Positions 35,823-46,088 of a stretch of 64,000 bases of DNA are shown here, piece after piece. The DNA comes from an uncultured Thiothrix sp. Its GTDB lineage: Bacteria > Pseudomonadota > Gammaproteobacteria > Poriferisulfidales > GCA-002705445. The DNA lies in contig CACJPG010000001.1 of the NCBI GenBank assembly GCA_902595225.1, positions 253,977 through 317,976 of the forward strand, read 5' to 3'. The notes under the pieces were generated by a model. The model searched no databases and was not told where the DNA came from. It worked only from the letters and a program-made list of their open reading frames with translations. A program made the position numbers and the translations under genes. Numbering within the stretch: the first letter of the stretch is position 1; every line of letters begins with the position of its first letter.

Positions 35823-36344
35823 TCAGTTAGTTATTAATTTTTTTTGGATAATATACGATTCTGAATATTTTTTATTTTTTATTATATCAAGGAAATTTTC
35901 TTTTGCTTCTTTAGCTGTAAAGAACGGGCCAACATTTACCGCATACATATGCTTCTCTGCTTTTTTTATTTTTAAAATAAAAGATTTGTGCTTGATATCT
36001 TTTAAATCGGATAGTTGCTTTAAGGCGTTTTCTTCCCTCTCAAAAGTTCCAATTCTTATCACCCAATTTACTTTACCATCATTATCTACATTTTCAATTT
36101 CATTTGCATCCTTAATAAAAGCTTGTTCCTCTTTTATTTCAAGCTTATTGATAGAATTTGTTACCTCTTCTTTAATATTTTTTGTTTTATCTATGAACTT
36201 AAATTTAATATTATCTTGGCTATCAATTTTAGAAAACTTAAGCTCTTTCTGGCCTTCGCCTGTAAATATCATAGGACCAATAACCAAGGCTATTAGCAAG
36301 AAAACTAATAAGCCAACAATTCTTTTTTTTAGATTCTCATTCAT
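35823..36344 (-). CDS. SPOR-domain protein (DedD-like)
   Basis: 173-residue protein with an N-terminal membrane anchor (KKRIVGLLVFLLIALVIGPM), a charged linker, and a C-terminal SPOR domain (about 100-170, WVIRIGTFEREENALKQLSD, then YAVNVGPFFTAKEAKENFLD). SPOR domains bind denuded septal peptidoglycan. The position between folC and cvpA-purF is that of DedD in gammaproteobacteria. The start overlaps the folC stop by 8 bases. Confidence 0.88.
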   Translation of the reverse strand: MNENLKKRIVGLLVFLLIALVIGPMIFTGEGQKELKFSKIDSQDNIKFKFIDKTKNIKEEVTNSINKLEIKEEQAFIKDANEIENVDNDGKVNWVIRIGTFEREENALKQLSDLKDIKHKSFILKIKKAEKHMYAVNVGPFFTAKEAKENFLDIIKNKKYSESYIIQKKLITN

Positions 36345-37602
36345 TTATTAATTTACTTAATATTGGTGCAACTGTGTAACTAGATCCAAATACAACTATA
36401 ATCTCGTCTTCTTTTTTTATATTTTCTATTGCACCATCAAATGCTTTGTTAATATTACCATAGATAGATGGTTTTTCTAAAGTGAAAAACTTTTTATCCT
36501 TTAATTCAGTTATTCTTAAAGCTCTTTCATTCGTACTTTCTGAAATATGCCAAGAATCAAAAACTCCTTTTAATTTTATTAAAATTTCATCGACATCCTT
36601 ATCTTTTAAGACGCCAAATACAGCATGAAATTTTTTATTAGGAAAATATTTATTTAAATTATCTTTCAAGATATCAATACTTTGAGGATTATGCGCGACA
36701 TCTAAAATTACTGTTGGTTTAGTTTCAAAAATCTGGAATCTTCCAATAATTTTTGCATTTTTTAATCCTATTAACACTTTTTTTTCATTTAATTCTAGAC
36801 CATCACATAAATGAATAGCTTGAATAGCTGCCGCTGCATTTTTAATTTGAATATCACCCTTAATACCCGGATGCTCGCAATTAATTTTAATACCATCAGA
36901 ATTTTCGAATACCCAGCTATCATCATCTCTAGCTTCTGCATGATAATGCTCTTCTATTTTACTGATTTTTGAATTTATATTTTCTCCCTCAGCCAATATT
37001 GAATTATGAACATTTTTATAACCAATCACTGTTGATTTATTTTTTCTCATTACTCCTGCTTTTTCATAAGCAATTTGTTCTATGTCATCCCCTAAGATAT
37101 CAGTATGGTCTAGCCCTATGTTAGTTATAATTGAAATATCAGGATTAATTATATTAACCGCATCAAGTCTTCCTCCAAGTCCAACTTCTAATATAATTAC
37201 ATCTAAATTTGATTTGCTAAAGATAATTAAAGCAGCCAAGGTGCTAAATTCAAAATATGTAAGCGTTATATTGCCTCTTGTTTCTTCAATAGATTCAAAG
37301 GCATCACATATAGAATTCGTTTTCACAGGAACTTTATCAATCTTGATTCGCTCATTAAAGTTCAATAGGTGCGGAGATGTATATGAGCCAACTTTATAAT
37401 CTGATTCATATAATATTGACTCTAAAATCGAAACAGTTGAGCCTTTACCGTTTGTACCAGCTACAGTTATTACTTTTGGGACTGGTTGGTCTATTTTAAG
37501 CTTTTTTGCAACTTCTATCACTCTACTGAGATTAAAATCCATATTTGTAGGATGTAATTTACATTGCCAATCAATCCACTCTTCTAAAGTAAAATTTTTC
37601 AA
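36337..37602 (-). CDS. folC: Bifunctional folylpolyglutamate/dihydrofolate synthase FolC
   Basis: Adds glutamate to dihydropteroate and to folates. The 421-residue product has the Mur ligase-type P-loop VAGTNGKGSTVS, the GLGGRLDAVN block, the TNIGLDHTDILG motif and the C-terminal VILDVAHNPQSI. The start is TTG at 37602 (MKNFTLEEWIDWQCKLHP); this N-terminus matches other FolC proteins and there is no earlier ATG in frame that fits better. It is 18 bases downstream of accD. Confidence 0.95.
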   Translation of the reverse strand: MKNFTLEEWIDWQCKLHPTNMDFNLSRVIEVAKKLKIDQPVPKVITVAGTNGKGSTVSILESILYESDYKVGSYTSPHLLNFNERIKIDKVPVKTNSICDAFESIEETRGNITLTYFEFSTLAALIIFSKSNLDVIILEVGLGGRLDAVNIINPDISIITNIGLDHTDILGDDIEQIAYEKAGVMRKNKSTVIGYKNVHNSILAEGENINSKISKIEEHYHAEARDDDSWVFENSDGIKINCEHPGIKGDIQIKNAAAAIQAIHLCDGLELNEKKVLIGLKNAKIIGRFQIFETKPTVILDVAHNPQSIDILKDNLNKYFPNKKFHAVFGVLKDKDVDEILIKLKGVFDSWHISESTNERALRITELKDKKFFTLEKPSIYGNINKAFDGAIENIKKEDEIIVVFGSSYTVAPILSKLINE

Positions 37603-37620
37603 GTTTTTTTCTTTCGTTAT

Positions 37621-38499
37621 TTATGAAGAAACTCTTTTTTTTGCACAATTATTGACTAGAGTTTTTATAATGTTCGTAATTTCTAGTTTTAAATTACGTC
37701 TATCGATTATCATATCGATAGCACCGTGTTCCAACAAAAATTCACTTCTCTGAAAACCTTCTGGCAAAGTTTCTCGAACAGTTTGCTCTATAACGCGTGG
37801 GCCAGCGAAACCAACTAATGCTTTTGGTTCTGCAATATTAATATCGCCAAGCATAGCAAGACTAGCTGAAACACCGCCCATGCATGGATCTGTTAAGACA
37901 GAAATAAATGGTACTGAGTTTTTTCTCATATCGGCAATTGCGCTTGAAGTTTTAGACATTTGGAACAATGATACCAAAGACTCTTGCATACGTGCTCCCC
38001 CACTAGCAGAGAAACAGACTAACGGAACATTCTTTTCAATACATTCTTTTGCAGCTCGCGAAAATTTTTCTCCAACAACAGAACCCATTGATCCACCCAT
38101 AAAAGAGAATTCAAAAGCTGCAACTATTACTCTTATTCCATTAATTTTCCCTTCTGATACAACTAAAGCATCTTTTTCATTTGTTGTTTTTTGAGCAGAT
38201 GATATTCTGTCTTTATATTTTTTACTATCCTTGAATTTTAAAAAATCTTTTGATGCAAGTTTTTCGAATAACTCGTTCCTTTCATCAGAGTCTAAAAAGA
38301 AATCTAATCTATCTCTAGCAGATATTCTCATATGATAGCCACAATTCGTACAAACAAATTGATTTTGAACAATATCCTCTCTGTATAGAACTGTATTACA
38401 ACTTGAGCACTTCTCCCAAACTCCTTCAGGAATAACTTTTTTATTCTTAGCTGCGTCAACCCTGATTCTTTTTGGCATTAATTTTTCAAACCAACTCAT
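37621..38499 (-). CDS. accD: Acetyl-CoA carboxylase carboxyltransferase subunit beta AccD
   Basis: Beta subunit of the carboxyltransferase that makes malonyl-CoA for fatty acid synthesis. The 292-residue product has the N-terminal four-cysteine zinc ribbon ([14 protein letters not shown] then CTNCGYH) and the crotonase-like core with [20 protein letters not shown] and the [13 protein letters not shown] block. It sits between trpA and folC, as in Pseudomonas and relatives, 2 bases from trpA. Confidence 0.96.
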   Translation of the reverse strand: MSWFEKLMPKRIRVDAAKNKKVIPEGVWEKCSSCNTVLYREDIVQNQFVCTNCGYHMRISARDRLDFFLDSDERNELFEKLASKDFLKFKDSKKYKDRISSAQKTTNEKDALVVSEGKINGIRVIVAAFEFSFMGGSMGSVVGEKFSRAAKECIEKNVPLVCFSASGGARMQESLVSLFQMSKTSSAIADMRKNSVPFISVLTDPCMGGVSASLAMLGDINIAEPKALVGFAGPRVIEQTVRETLPEGFQRSEFLLEHGAIDMIIDRRNLKLEITNIIKTLVNNCAKKRVSS

Positions 38500-38501
38500 A
38501 A

Positions 38502-39323
38502 CTATGTCTCCGTAGAAATATTGCTATCAAGTTTAAGCCTTATGGGCTTCATAAGATCAATTATACCATTATTTATATTAGTTTTACTTTCTTGATCATT
38601 TTCAATTATCTTAACTATTGCGCTACCGATAACGATTGCATCTGCGCTCTTTGATAAAGTTTTAGCTGTATCAGCATCTTTTATGCCGAAGCCAACAGCT
38701 AAAGGAAGATTGACATTATCTTTAATTTTTTTCAATTGCGCTTCTGTTTCTTGAATATTCAATGTTGAAGCTCCGGTCACACCTTTTAATGAAATATAAT
38801 ATAAGAAGCCTGATGCAAATTTTGAAATTTTATTAATTCTTTCTACTTGGGTATTAGGAGCAATTAGAAAAATACTTTCTAAATTATCTTTTTTAAAAAT
38901 GTTAACTATGTCCTCAGCTTCCTCATGAGGAAGATCAACAACTAAAACTGCGTCAACACCAGAATCGCTAGCTAACTTTGAAAATTTTTCGTAACCAATT
39001 CTCTCAATTGGGTTTAAGTAACCCATCAATACAACTGGTGTTGTTTTATTTTTTTTTCTAAAGGTTTTTACAAGTTCAAATATATCAAAGCATGATACTT
39101 TTTGTTTTAAAGCCCTTTCGCAAGCTCTTTGAATTGTTGGGCCATCTGCCATTGGGTCTGAAAAAGGTACCCCAAGTTCAATTATATCTGTACCTGATTC
39201 TACCAATGCATGCATTATATCAAGACTTAAAGATATTGATGGGTCTCCTGCTGTAACATAGGATATCAAGCATGTTTTATTGCATTGTTTAAGATCAAGA
39301 AATTTTTCTGAAATCCTACTCAA
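38502..39323 (-). CDS. trpA: Tryptophan synthase alpha subunit
   Basis: Cleaves indole-3-glycerol phosphate to indole, which tunnels to TrpB. The 273-residue product has the catalytic Glu/Asp block [32 protein letters not shown], and the phosphate loop [10 protein letters not shown]. The start is TTG at 39323 inside the overlap with the trpB stop (4 bases, TTGA), with AAGGGA as Shine-Dalgarno. Confidence 0.96.
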   Translation of the reverse strand: MSRISEKFLDLKQCNKTCLISYVTAGDPSISLSLDIMHALVESGTDIIELGVPFSDPMADGPTIQRACERALKQKVSCFDIFELVKTFRKKNKTTPVVLMGYLNPIERIGYEKFSKLASDSGVDAVLVVDLPHEEAEDIVNIFKKDNLESIFLIAPNTQVERINKISKFASGFLYYISLKGVTGASTLNIQETEAQLKKIKDNVNLPLAVGFGIKDADTAKTLSKSADAIVIGSAIVKIIENDQESKTNINNGIIDLMKPIRLKLDSNISTET

Positions 39324-40552
39324 ATCTTTATCCCTTCAAGTTTTGCAACAGTGTTTAGATCTTTATCTCCCCTGCCAGATAAATTGATAACAATATTTTG
39401 ATTTTTTTTCATTTTTTTAGCCAGCTTCATAGTATAAGCAATAGCATGACTTGTTTCTAATGCAGGTATAATTCCCTCAACTTTTGACATTTCATGGAAT
39501 GCATCAATAGCCTCTTTATCAGTAGCAGACTTATATTCAACAAGACCTAAATCTTTTAGTAAGGCATGTTCAGGACCCACTCCTGGATAGTCTAATCCTG
39601 CAGATATACTATGTGTTTCTATTATTTGACCGTTTTCATCTTCAAGCAAATAAGTTCTATTTCCATGAAGTACTCCAATCTTTCCTTTATTAAGTGGAGC
39701 AGAGTGTTTCCCTGTTTCAAGTCCATTGCCAGCTGCCTCAATACCATACATCTTCGAGTCTGAATTTATGAACGGATAGAATAATCCAATTGCATTCGAA
39801 CCCCCTCCGACACATGCTACTAAAGCATCAACTTTTTTATCAAGATCTTGCATCTGCGCAATAACCTCTCGGCCTATAATTGCTTGAAAATCTCTAACAA
39901 GTTCAGGATAAGGAGATGGCCCAGCTACAGTTCCAATAATATAAAAAGTGTTATCAACATTTGTAACCCAATCTCTCAATGCTTCATTTAGAGCGTCCTT
40001 TAAAGTTCTTGACCCTGAAGTAACTGGAACAACTTCTGCTCCAAGGAGTTTCATTCTATAAACATTTTGTGATTGACGGTAAATATCTTGTTCACCCATA
40101 TAAACAACACATTGCATTCCAAGTCTCGCGGCAACTGTTGCAGAAGCAACACCATGCTGACCCGCTCCAGTTTCTGCAATGATTCTTGTCTTACCCATTT
40201 TTTTTGCGAGGATAGCTTGGCCAATTGTATTATTAATTTTATGCGCCCCTGTATGACATAAATCCTCTCTTTTTAAAAAGATGTTTGCTCCATTTAATTT
40301 ATCGGTTAGTCTCTTGGCAAAATATAATGGTGTCGGCCTTCCCACATAATTTTCAAATTCAGAATAAAGCTCACCTAAAAAATCCGAGTCATTTTTTAAA
40401 TTATAATATGTATTTTTTAGATCAGTTAATGGTTGTATCAATGTTTCAGCTACGAATGTACCTCCAAATACACCGTAATGCCCATTTTCGTCAGGGTATC
40501 CATAACGAAGTTGATTAAAGTCATTTAAATTTTGTTTTGAGGTCGTTTTCAT
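39320..40552 (-). CDS. trpB: Tryptophan synthase beta subunit
   Basis: PLP-dependent condensation of indole with serine. The 410-residue product has the PLP lysine in [15 protein letters not shown], the glycine-rich phosphate site GGGSNAIG, and the family N-terminus [15 protein letters not shown]. It overlaps both trpF (4 bases) and trpA (4 bases), so the three form a translationally coupled unit. The rest of the trp pathway (trpE, D, C) is not in the window. Confidence 0.97.
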   Translation of the reverse strand: MKTTSKQNLNDFNQLRYGYPDENGHYGVFGGTFVAETLIQPLTDLKNTYYNLKNDSDFLGELYSEFENYVGRPTPLYFAKRLTDKLNGANIFLKREDLCHTGAHKINNTIGQAILAKKMGKTRIIAETGAGQHGVASATVAARLGMQCVVYMGEQDIYRQSQNVYRMKLLGAEVVPVTSGSRTLKDALNEALRDWVTNVDNTFYIIGTVAGPSPYPELVRDFQAIIGREVIAQMQDLDKKVDALVACVGGGSNAIGLFYPFINSDSKMYGIEAAGNGLETGKHSAPLNKGKIGVLHGNRTYLLEDENGQIIETHSISAGLDYPGVGPEHALLKDLGLVEYKSATDKEAIDAFHEMSKVEGIIPALETSHAIAYTMKLAKKMKKNQNIVINLSGRGDKDLNTVAKLEGIKI

Positions 40553-41163
40553 TTCTTCACTTTCTTTAAAAATTCTTTTATTAATGATATATCTTTTTTT
40601 CCTATTGAAGATTCTACACCGCTACTAACATCAACACCATAGGGTAAAAATGTGCTAATTGCATCCTCTACATTATCACAATTTAGACCGCCAGCTATAA
40701 TAATGGGTTTTTCTGTATCTATAATTGCAGATTTCCAATCAAATGTTTTGCCAGTTCCGCCCAATCCATCCTCACCATGGCTATCAATAATAAATGCTGA
40801 CGCGTTTGGAAATTTTTTATCTAAATTATTGAATCCATTATTTGTATAAGAAATACCTTTTATATATGGCAAATTATACTTCATGCAGTCTTCATCAATT
40901 TCATTACCATGAAACTGGATATGAGTAAAATTAGTTTTATTAAGAACTTTTGCAATATAATCTGCATCATCATTTGCAAATAATGCTACTTTGTTCGTTG
41001 ATGCTTTCAGCACGTTAAGAATTTTTAAAGAATCTTCAATACTTACACATCTTTTACTTTTTTTACAAAAAACAATTCCGATATAATCAGCACCATTTTT
41101 TTCTGCCTCAAGTGCAACTTCAGGCTCCATTAATCCACAAATTTTAACTTTTACATCATTCAT
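40549..41163 (-). CDS. trpF: Phosphoribosylanthranilate isomerase
   Basis: TIM-barrel isomerase converting phosphoribosylanthranilate to CdRP. The 204-residue product starts with the KICGL motif ([20 protein letters not shown]), continues with IQFHGNE and ends with GGLNCDNV and the phosphate loop [16 protein letters not shown]. It is free-standing and not fused to trpC. It is preceded by truA and followed by trpB with a 4-base overlap. Confidence 0.95.
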   Translation of the reverse strand: MNDVKVKICGLMEPEVALEAEKNGADYIGIVFCKKSKRCVSIEDSLKILNVLKASTNKVALFANDDADYIAKVLNKTNFTHIQFHGNEIDEDCMKYNLPYIKGISYTNNGFNNLDKKFPNASAFIIDSHGEDGLGGTGKTFDWKSAIIDTEKPIIIAGGLNCDNVEDAISTFLPYGVDVSSGVESSIGKKDISLIKEFLKKVKK

Positions 41164-41164
41164 T

Positions 41165-41950
41165 TTATTCTATTACTAATGGAAAACACGGTTCGTAATT
41201 TAAATTATATTTTGAATCATATTCAATATTTAATAGAAATAAACCGTCTGGAGGAAATTGCTTACCAGCAATTTTTCTATCTTTAGAATTTAAAACAGTT
41301 TCTATCCAAGAAATTTCTTTTTCTCCTGATCCGACTAACACTAGTGAACCGACAATATTTCTTACCATATTATAAAGAAATGAGTTAGCATTAATATCAA
41401 TTAATATAAAATTTTTTTTTCTAATAACCATTATATCATTTATCTTCTTAATTGGTGATTTTGATTGGCAGTGTGCCGACCGAAAACATGAAAAATCTTT
41501 TTCGCCGACTAGTTTATTTGCGGCATTTTGCATTTTATTTTCGTCAAGATGGTGAAGATAATACCATCCAACTTTATTTCTGTTTAAGCATGGTTTTATT
41601 TTATTATTATATATTATGTATCTATAAGTTCTGCTAAGTGCAGAAAATCTAGCATGAAACTCATCGCTAATAAATTTTACAAAGTTAATTCTTATATCAT
41701 CTGGTAAGTGAGAATTTAGACCAAGGAGCCATGTGCTTTCTTCTCGTTTAGTATTTGTTTCAAAATGCGCATACTGTGAAAGTGCATGAACACCAGAGTC
41801 AGTTCTACCAGCGACATATATTTTCACTTTCTCCTGACAAAATTTATATATGGCTTCCTGTAATTTGCCTTGCACTGTATCTGGAGTCTTCTGTTCTTGC
41901 CAACCGTAGTAATTTTTTCCATCATATTGAATGGATAATAAAACTTTCAT
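41165..41950 (-). CDS. truA: tRNA pseudouridine(38-40) synthase TruA
   Basis: Modifies uridines 38-40 in the anticodon arm of many tRNAs. The 261-residue product has the N-terminal SIQYDGKNYYGWQEQ, the catalytic Asp in VAGRTDSGVHALSQYAHF, and NSFLYNMVRNIVGSL near the C-terminus. It lies directly between asd and trpF. In many gammaproteobacteria fimV is found between asd and truA; here only 9 bases separate them. Confidence 0.96.
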   Translation of the reverse strand: MKVLLSIQYDGKNYYGWQEQKTPDTVQGKLQEAIYKFCQEKVKIYVAGRTDSGVHALSQYAHFETNTKREESTWLLGLNSHLPDDIRINFVKFISDEFHARFSALSRTYRYIIYNNKIKPCLNRNKVGWYYLHHLDENKMQNAANKLVGEKDFSCFRSAHCQSKSPIKKINDIMVIRKKNFILIDINANSFLYNMVRNIVGSLVLVGSGEKEISWIETVLNSKDRKIAGKQFPPDGLFLLNIEYDSKYNLNYEPCFPLVIE

Positions 41951-41959
41951 TGATATTTC

Positions 41960-42982
41960 TTAAATATAATCTTTAATTAAATGTTCTGCTATTTGGACAC
42001 TATTAAATGCAGCACCCTTTCTAATATTATTACTTACCACCCACATATTAAGTCCATTTTTACACGAAATATCTTCCCTAACTCTTCCCACGTAAACATC
42101 ATTGCTATTTTCACATTCGTTAGCAGCGCATGGATAACCACCATCTATATGCTCATCAATTAGTATTACCCCGCTATCTTTTGCCGATAATATATTTTTT
42201 GCTTCATTGGAGGTGATATTTTTTTCTAACTCCAAATGGATAGCCTCAGAATGACCATAAAAAACTGGAACTCTTACAGTTGTAGGATTAACCTCAATTT
42301 TTTCATCAAGTATTTTTTTTGTTTCCCAAACCATTTTCATCTCTTCTTTTGTATATCCATTTTCCATAAAGTTATCTATTTGTGGAATTACATTGAATGC
42401 AATTTGTTTTGGATAAACATCCCAGAGAATTTCATTATTATTAACATAAGCATTTACTTGATCATTTAATTCTTTAATAGCATTATTTCCTGTGCCAGAA
42501 ACTGCTTGGTACGTACAAACATTTATTCTTATAACTTTACATAAATCATGAATAGGCTTTATTGCCACAAGCATTTGAATAGTTGAGCAATTAGGATTGG
42601 CTATAATTCCTGTTTTTTTATAATGAGTAATTTGGCTAGCATTAATCTCAGGAACTATTAACGGAATATCTTCCTCATATCTAAAGAATGAAGTGTTATC
42701 TATTACTATAGAGTTTTTATTAGTTGCTTCTTTTGCATATTTTTCTGAAATATTACTCCCGGCCGAGAATAAAGCTATGTCAATTCCAGAAAAATCAAAG
42801 CCATCAAGTGCTTTTACTGTGAATTCTTTATTTAAAATATTAATTTTTTTTCCGTCTGACTTTTTACTTGCTAACAAATATAATTCATTTATTGGAAATT
42901 TTCTTTCCAAAAGAACTTGAATCATCATTTGACCAACTGCTCCAGTTGCTCCGACAATCGCAATATTATATTTTTTAGTCAT
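41960..42982 (-). CDS. asd: Aspartate-semialdehyde dehydrogenase
   Basis: Makes aspartate semialdehyde, the branch point to lysine/diaminopimelate, threonine and methionine. The 340-residue product has the NADP fold (IAIVGATGAVGQMM), the catalytic Cys in NPNCSTIQML and the ...GNNAIKEL loop. I start at ATG 42982, with GAGGAA as Shine-Dalgarno; the longer open frame begins with a TTG at 42997 that overlaps this site. The start overlaps the leuB stop by 8 bases. Confidence 0.95.
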   Translation of the reverse strand: MTKKYNIAIVGATGAVGQMMIQVLLERKFPINELYLLASKKSDGKKINILNKEFTVKALDGFDFSGIDIALFSAGSNISEKYAKEATNKNSIVIDNTSFFRYEEDIPLIVPEINASQITHYKKTGIIANPNCSTIQMLVAIKPIHDLCKVIRINVCTYQAVSGTGNNAIKELNDQVNAYVNNNEILWDVYPKQIAFNVIPQIDNFMENGYTKEEMKMVWETKKILDEKIEVNPTTVRVPVFYGHSEAIHLELEKNITSNEAKNILSAKDSGVILIDEHIDGGYPCAANECENSNDVYVGRVREDISCKNGLNMWVVSNNIRKGAAFNSVQIAEHLIKDYI

Positions 42983-44045
42983 TATATAATTCCTCAATTT
43001 TTTGAATTATACAGTCACCCATTTCACTTGTAGAGATAAATTCATTTTCAGACAAATCTTTTGTGTATTTACCATCGTTTAATGCCATCTTTACTGATTC
43101 AAGGATGTGGTTATATATGTCTACCCTTTTAAAGGAGTGCTGAAATAACATAGCGACCGATAATATTGTAGCAATTGGGTTTACAACATTTTTATTAGCA
43201 ATATCAGGAGCAGAGCCATGAATAGGCTCATAAACTCCAAAACCATTTTCATTCAAAGAAGCTGAAGGCAATAGCCCAATTGAGCCGGTTAAAACTGAGG
43301 CTAAATCAGATAAAATATCACCAAAAAGGTTTTCGGTTACGATGACATCAAATTGTTTTGGATTTTGTACCAATTGCATTGCTGCATTATCTACATACAT
43401 ATGTGAGAGCTCAATATCTTTGTAGTTAATAGCAGATTCTTCAATTGTGGTTCTCCACAATTGTGATACTTCTAAAACATTTGCTTTATCAACAGAACAC
43501 AGTTTGTTTGATCGGTCTTTAGATAAATTCAAAGCGTATTCAGCAATACGCTTTATTTCAGTCTGGTTGTAACGCATGGTGTTGTGTGCTTCAGTAAAAT
43601 TAGAGTTGAATCCTCTTGGTTCGCCAAAATAAATTCCACTAATAAGCTCACGAATTATAACGATATCTAAATCTTCTATAAATTCTTTCTTAATGCTTGA
43701 GTAATTAATTGATTCTTTAAATGTAATTATTGGCCTAATGTTTACAAAAAGATTTAAACTTTTTCTTAAATCTAAAAGTCCAGTTTCAGGTTTTTTTTCT
43801 TTTTCTACATTGTCGTACTGAGGGCCTCCAACAGCGCCTAGTAACACTGCGTCTGATTTTTTTATTTTTTCTCTTGTTTCATCTGGGAAAGGAGAGTTAA
43901 ACTTATCAACCGCAACACCTCCAAAATAACCAAAATCAATATCAATATTTAAACTATATAATTTAGATATTAAATTTATTACTTTTAGAGCTTCAGAAGT
44001 TATCTCTTTTCCTACTCCATCACCAGGTAATATTAATATTTTCAT
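42975..44045 (-). CDS. leuB: 3-isopropylmalate dehydrogenase
   Basis: NAD-dependent oxidative decarboxylation of 3-isopropylmalate in leucine synthesis. The 356-residue product has the N-terminal ILILPGDGVGKEITSEALKV, the substrate loop, the DNAAMQLVQNPKQFDVIVTENLFGDILSD block (Mg2+ aspartates) and the cofactor site GSAPDIA. It follows leuD by 4 bases and overlaps asd by 8. Confidence 0.96.
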   Translation of the reverse strand: MKILILPGDGVGKEITSEALKVINLISKLYSLNIDIDFGYFGGVAVDKFNSPFPDETREKIKKSDAVLLGAVGGPQYDNVEKEKKPETGLLDLRKSLNLFVNIRPIITFKESINYSSIKKEFIEDLDIVIIRELISGIYFGEPRGFNSNFTEAHNTMRYNQTEIKRIAEYALNLSKDRSNKLCSVDKANVLEVSQLWRTTIEESAINYKDIELSHMYVDNAAMQLVQNPKQFDVIVTENLFGDILSDLASVLTGSIGLLPSASLNENGFGVYEPIHGSAPDIANKNVVNPIATILSVAMLFQHSFKRVDIYNHILESVKMALNDGKYTKDLSENEFISTSEMGDCIIQKIEELYND

Positions 44046-44049
44046 ATTT

Positions 44050-44685
44050 TTAACTATTAAACATCCAAGGTGTCTTTAAAGCTTTCTTGTTTTCATAATC
44101 TTTTATTTTATCACTAAGTTTTAATGTCTCAGATATATCATCAATACCCTCAATTAAAACCTCTTTTCTTCTCGCATCAATGTTAAACTTAATTTCGAAA
44201 TTTTTCGTTTGTATAATCTGATTACTTAAATCTATTGTAATTAAATTCTCATTGCTACCAGTTACTTTAATTAATTTGTTAATTTGTTGCTGATGTAAAG
44301 CTATAGGCAATAAGCCGTTCTTAAAACAGTTATTATAAAATATATCGGCAAAGCTAGTCGAAATAACTACATCAAAACCATAATCCATTAATGCCCATAC
44401 CGCATGCTCTCTTGATGAGCCGCAACCAAAATTATCACCAGCTATTAGGATTTTAGCCCCGCGGTACTTAGGATTATATAAAAAAAACTCTGGATTTTTT
44501 TTTCTTAAAGAGTGATCATCACCAAGATTTCCAGGCTCTAAATATCTCCAATCATCAAATAAATTTTCACCAAAACCTTCTCTTGTTACAGCTTTTAAAT
44601 ATTGTTTTGGTATTATCGCATCAGTATCAATATTTTTTCTATCAATATAAGCAGCGATAGATTCAAAAGTTTTAAATTTTCTCAT
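44050..44685 (-). CDS. leuD: 3-isopropylmalate dehydratase small subunit
   Basis: Swivelling small subunit partnering LeuC in isopropylmalate isomerisation. The 211-residue product has IDRKNIDTDAIIPKQYLK, the GDNFGCGSSREHAVWAL motif and SFADIFYNNCFKNGLLPI. It lies 2 bases after leuC and 4 before leuB in a compact leuCDB operon. Confidence 0.96.
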   Translation of the reverse strand: MRKFKTFESIAAYIDRKNIDTDAIIPKQYLKAVTREGFGENLFDDWRYLEPGNLGDDHSLRKKNPEFFLYNPKYRGAKILIAGDNFGCGSSREHAVWALMDYGFDVVISTSFADIFYNNCFKNGLLPIALHQQQINKLIKVTGSNENLITIDLSNQIIQTKNFEIKFNIDARRKEVLIEGIDDISETLKLSDKIKDYENKKALKTPWMFNS

Positions 44686-44687
44686 AA

Positions 44688-46088
44688 TTAAATAATTTCT
44701 CTGACATCAACAAAATGGCCATGAATTGCAGCAGCAGCAGCCGTTGCAGGGCTTACTAAGTGAGTTCTACTAAGTCTACCTTGGCGCCCTTCAAAATTTC
44801 TGTTAGATGTTGAAGCGCATCTTTCATATTCGCTTAACTTGTCATCGTTCATACCTAAGCACATTGAACAACCGGGGCTTCTCCATTCAAAGCCAGATTT
44901 TTTAAATATTTTATCCAAACCTTCTTTTTCAGCCTTCTCTTTAACTAAGCCAGAACCTGGAACAATGATTGCGCTTTTTATATTTTTCGCTACTTTTTTA
45001 TTTTTCACAATATCTGCAACAACTCTTAGATCCTCAATCCTTGAATTTGTGCACGAACCGATAAAAATTTTATCTAGCTCGATTGAATTAACATTTTGCT
45101 TTTCTTTTAAACCCATATAGGAAAATGCATTCACTAGATCATCTCGTTTAGATATAAATCTTTCGTCATCAAGATCAGGTAACTTATCATCTACTGCAAC
45201 TGCCATCTCGGGAGAGGTTCCCCAAGTAATCATTGGGCTCGATTTTGAAACATCAATCTCAATAGTTTTATCGAAATGAGCACCTTCATCAGATTTTAAA
45301 TCTCTCCAATACTCTGAAGCTTTTTTAAATTCCTCTTCTTTTGGTGCATATGGTTTACCATTTACATATGAGATAGTTTTCTCGTCTACAGCAATCAAAC
45401 CTGTAGTAGCGCCTGCTTCAATTGTCATATTACAAAGAGTCATTCTTGCTTCCATTGATAAATTTCTAATTGCGTTTCCAGTATATTCTATTGCGAAGCC
45501 TGTACCGCCAGCAGTACCAATTTTACTTATGATTAGTAAAGCTAAATCTTTAGAGTAAAAATAATTAGGCATTTCACCAACCACATTTATATTCATATTT
45601 TGAGATTTTTTTTGAAGCAAACATTGCGTTGCAAGAACATGTTCAACTTCAGATGTTCCAATACCAAATGCTAAAGCAGCAAGTGCTCCATGAGTTGACG
45701 TATGAGAGTCGCCACATACAACTGTCATCCCTGGTAAAAGTATCCCTTGCTCTGGACCTACAACATGAACAATCCCTTGTCTAATATCTTCAAGATCAAA
45801 TTTTAAAAGATTATTGTTTTTACAATTTTTATCAAGAGCATCTACTTGTATTTTAGAAATAGGATCTTTTATACCATTTTCCCTCATCTTGGTTGGCACA
45901 TTATGGTCTGGAACAGCCATAATGCTTTTTTTACTCCAAATATTTCTACCTGCTTGTTTTAAACCTTCAAACGCCTGAGGAGATGTTACCTCATGAATTA
46001 AATGTCTATCTATATATATAAGACTATATCCATTATCAAAAGAATGGATATGATGTTCGTCCCACAATTTATCGTATAAAGTCTTCAT
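44688..46088 (-). CDS. leuC: 3-isopropylmalate dehydratase large subunit
   Basis: Aconitase-family subunit with a 4Fe-4S cluster. The 466-residue product carries the cluster cysteines in GSCTNSR and [11 protein letters not shown], plus the [22 protein letters not shown] active-site block. It begins the leuCDB-asd-truA-trpFBA-accD-folC run and is next to the MFS permease gene with no gap. leuA is not in the window. Confidence 0.97.
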   Translation of the reverse strand: MKTLYDKLWDEHHIHSFDNGYSLIYIDRHLIHEVTSPQAFEGLKQAGRNIWSKKSIMAVPDHNVPTKMRENGIKDPISKIQVDALDKNCKNNNLLKFDLEDIRQGIVHVVGPEQGILLPGMTVVCGDSHTSTHGALAALAFGIGTSEVEHVLATQCLLQKKSQNMNINVVGEMPNYFYSKDLALLIISKIGTAGGTGFAIEYTGNAIRNLSMEARMTLCNMTIEAGATTGLIAVDEKTISYVNGKPYAPKEEEFKKASEYWRDLKSDEGAHFDKTIEIDVSKSSPMITWGTSPEMAVAVDDKLPDLDDERFISKRDDLVNAFSYMGLKEKQNVNSIELDKIFIGSCTNSRIEDLRVVADIVKNKKVAKNIKSAIIVPGSGLVKEKAEKEGLDKIFKKSGFEWRSPGCSMCLGMNDDKLSEYERCASTSNRNFEGRQGRLSRTHLVSPATAAAAAIHGHFVDVREII

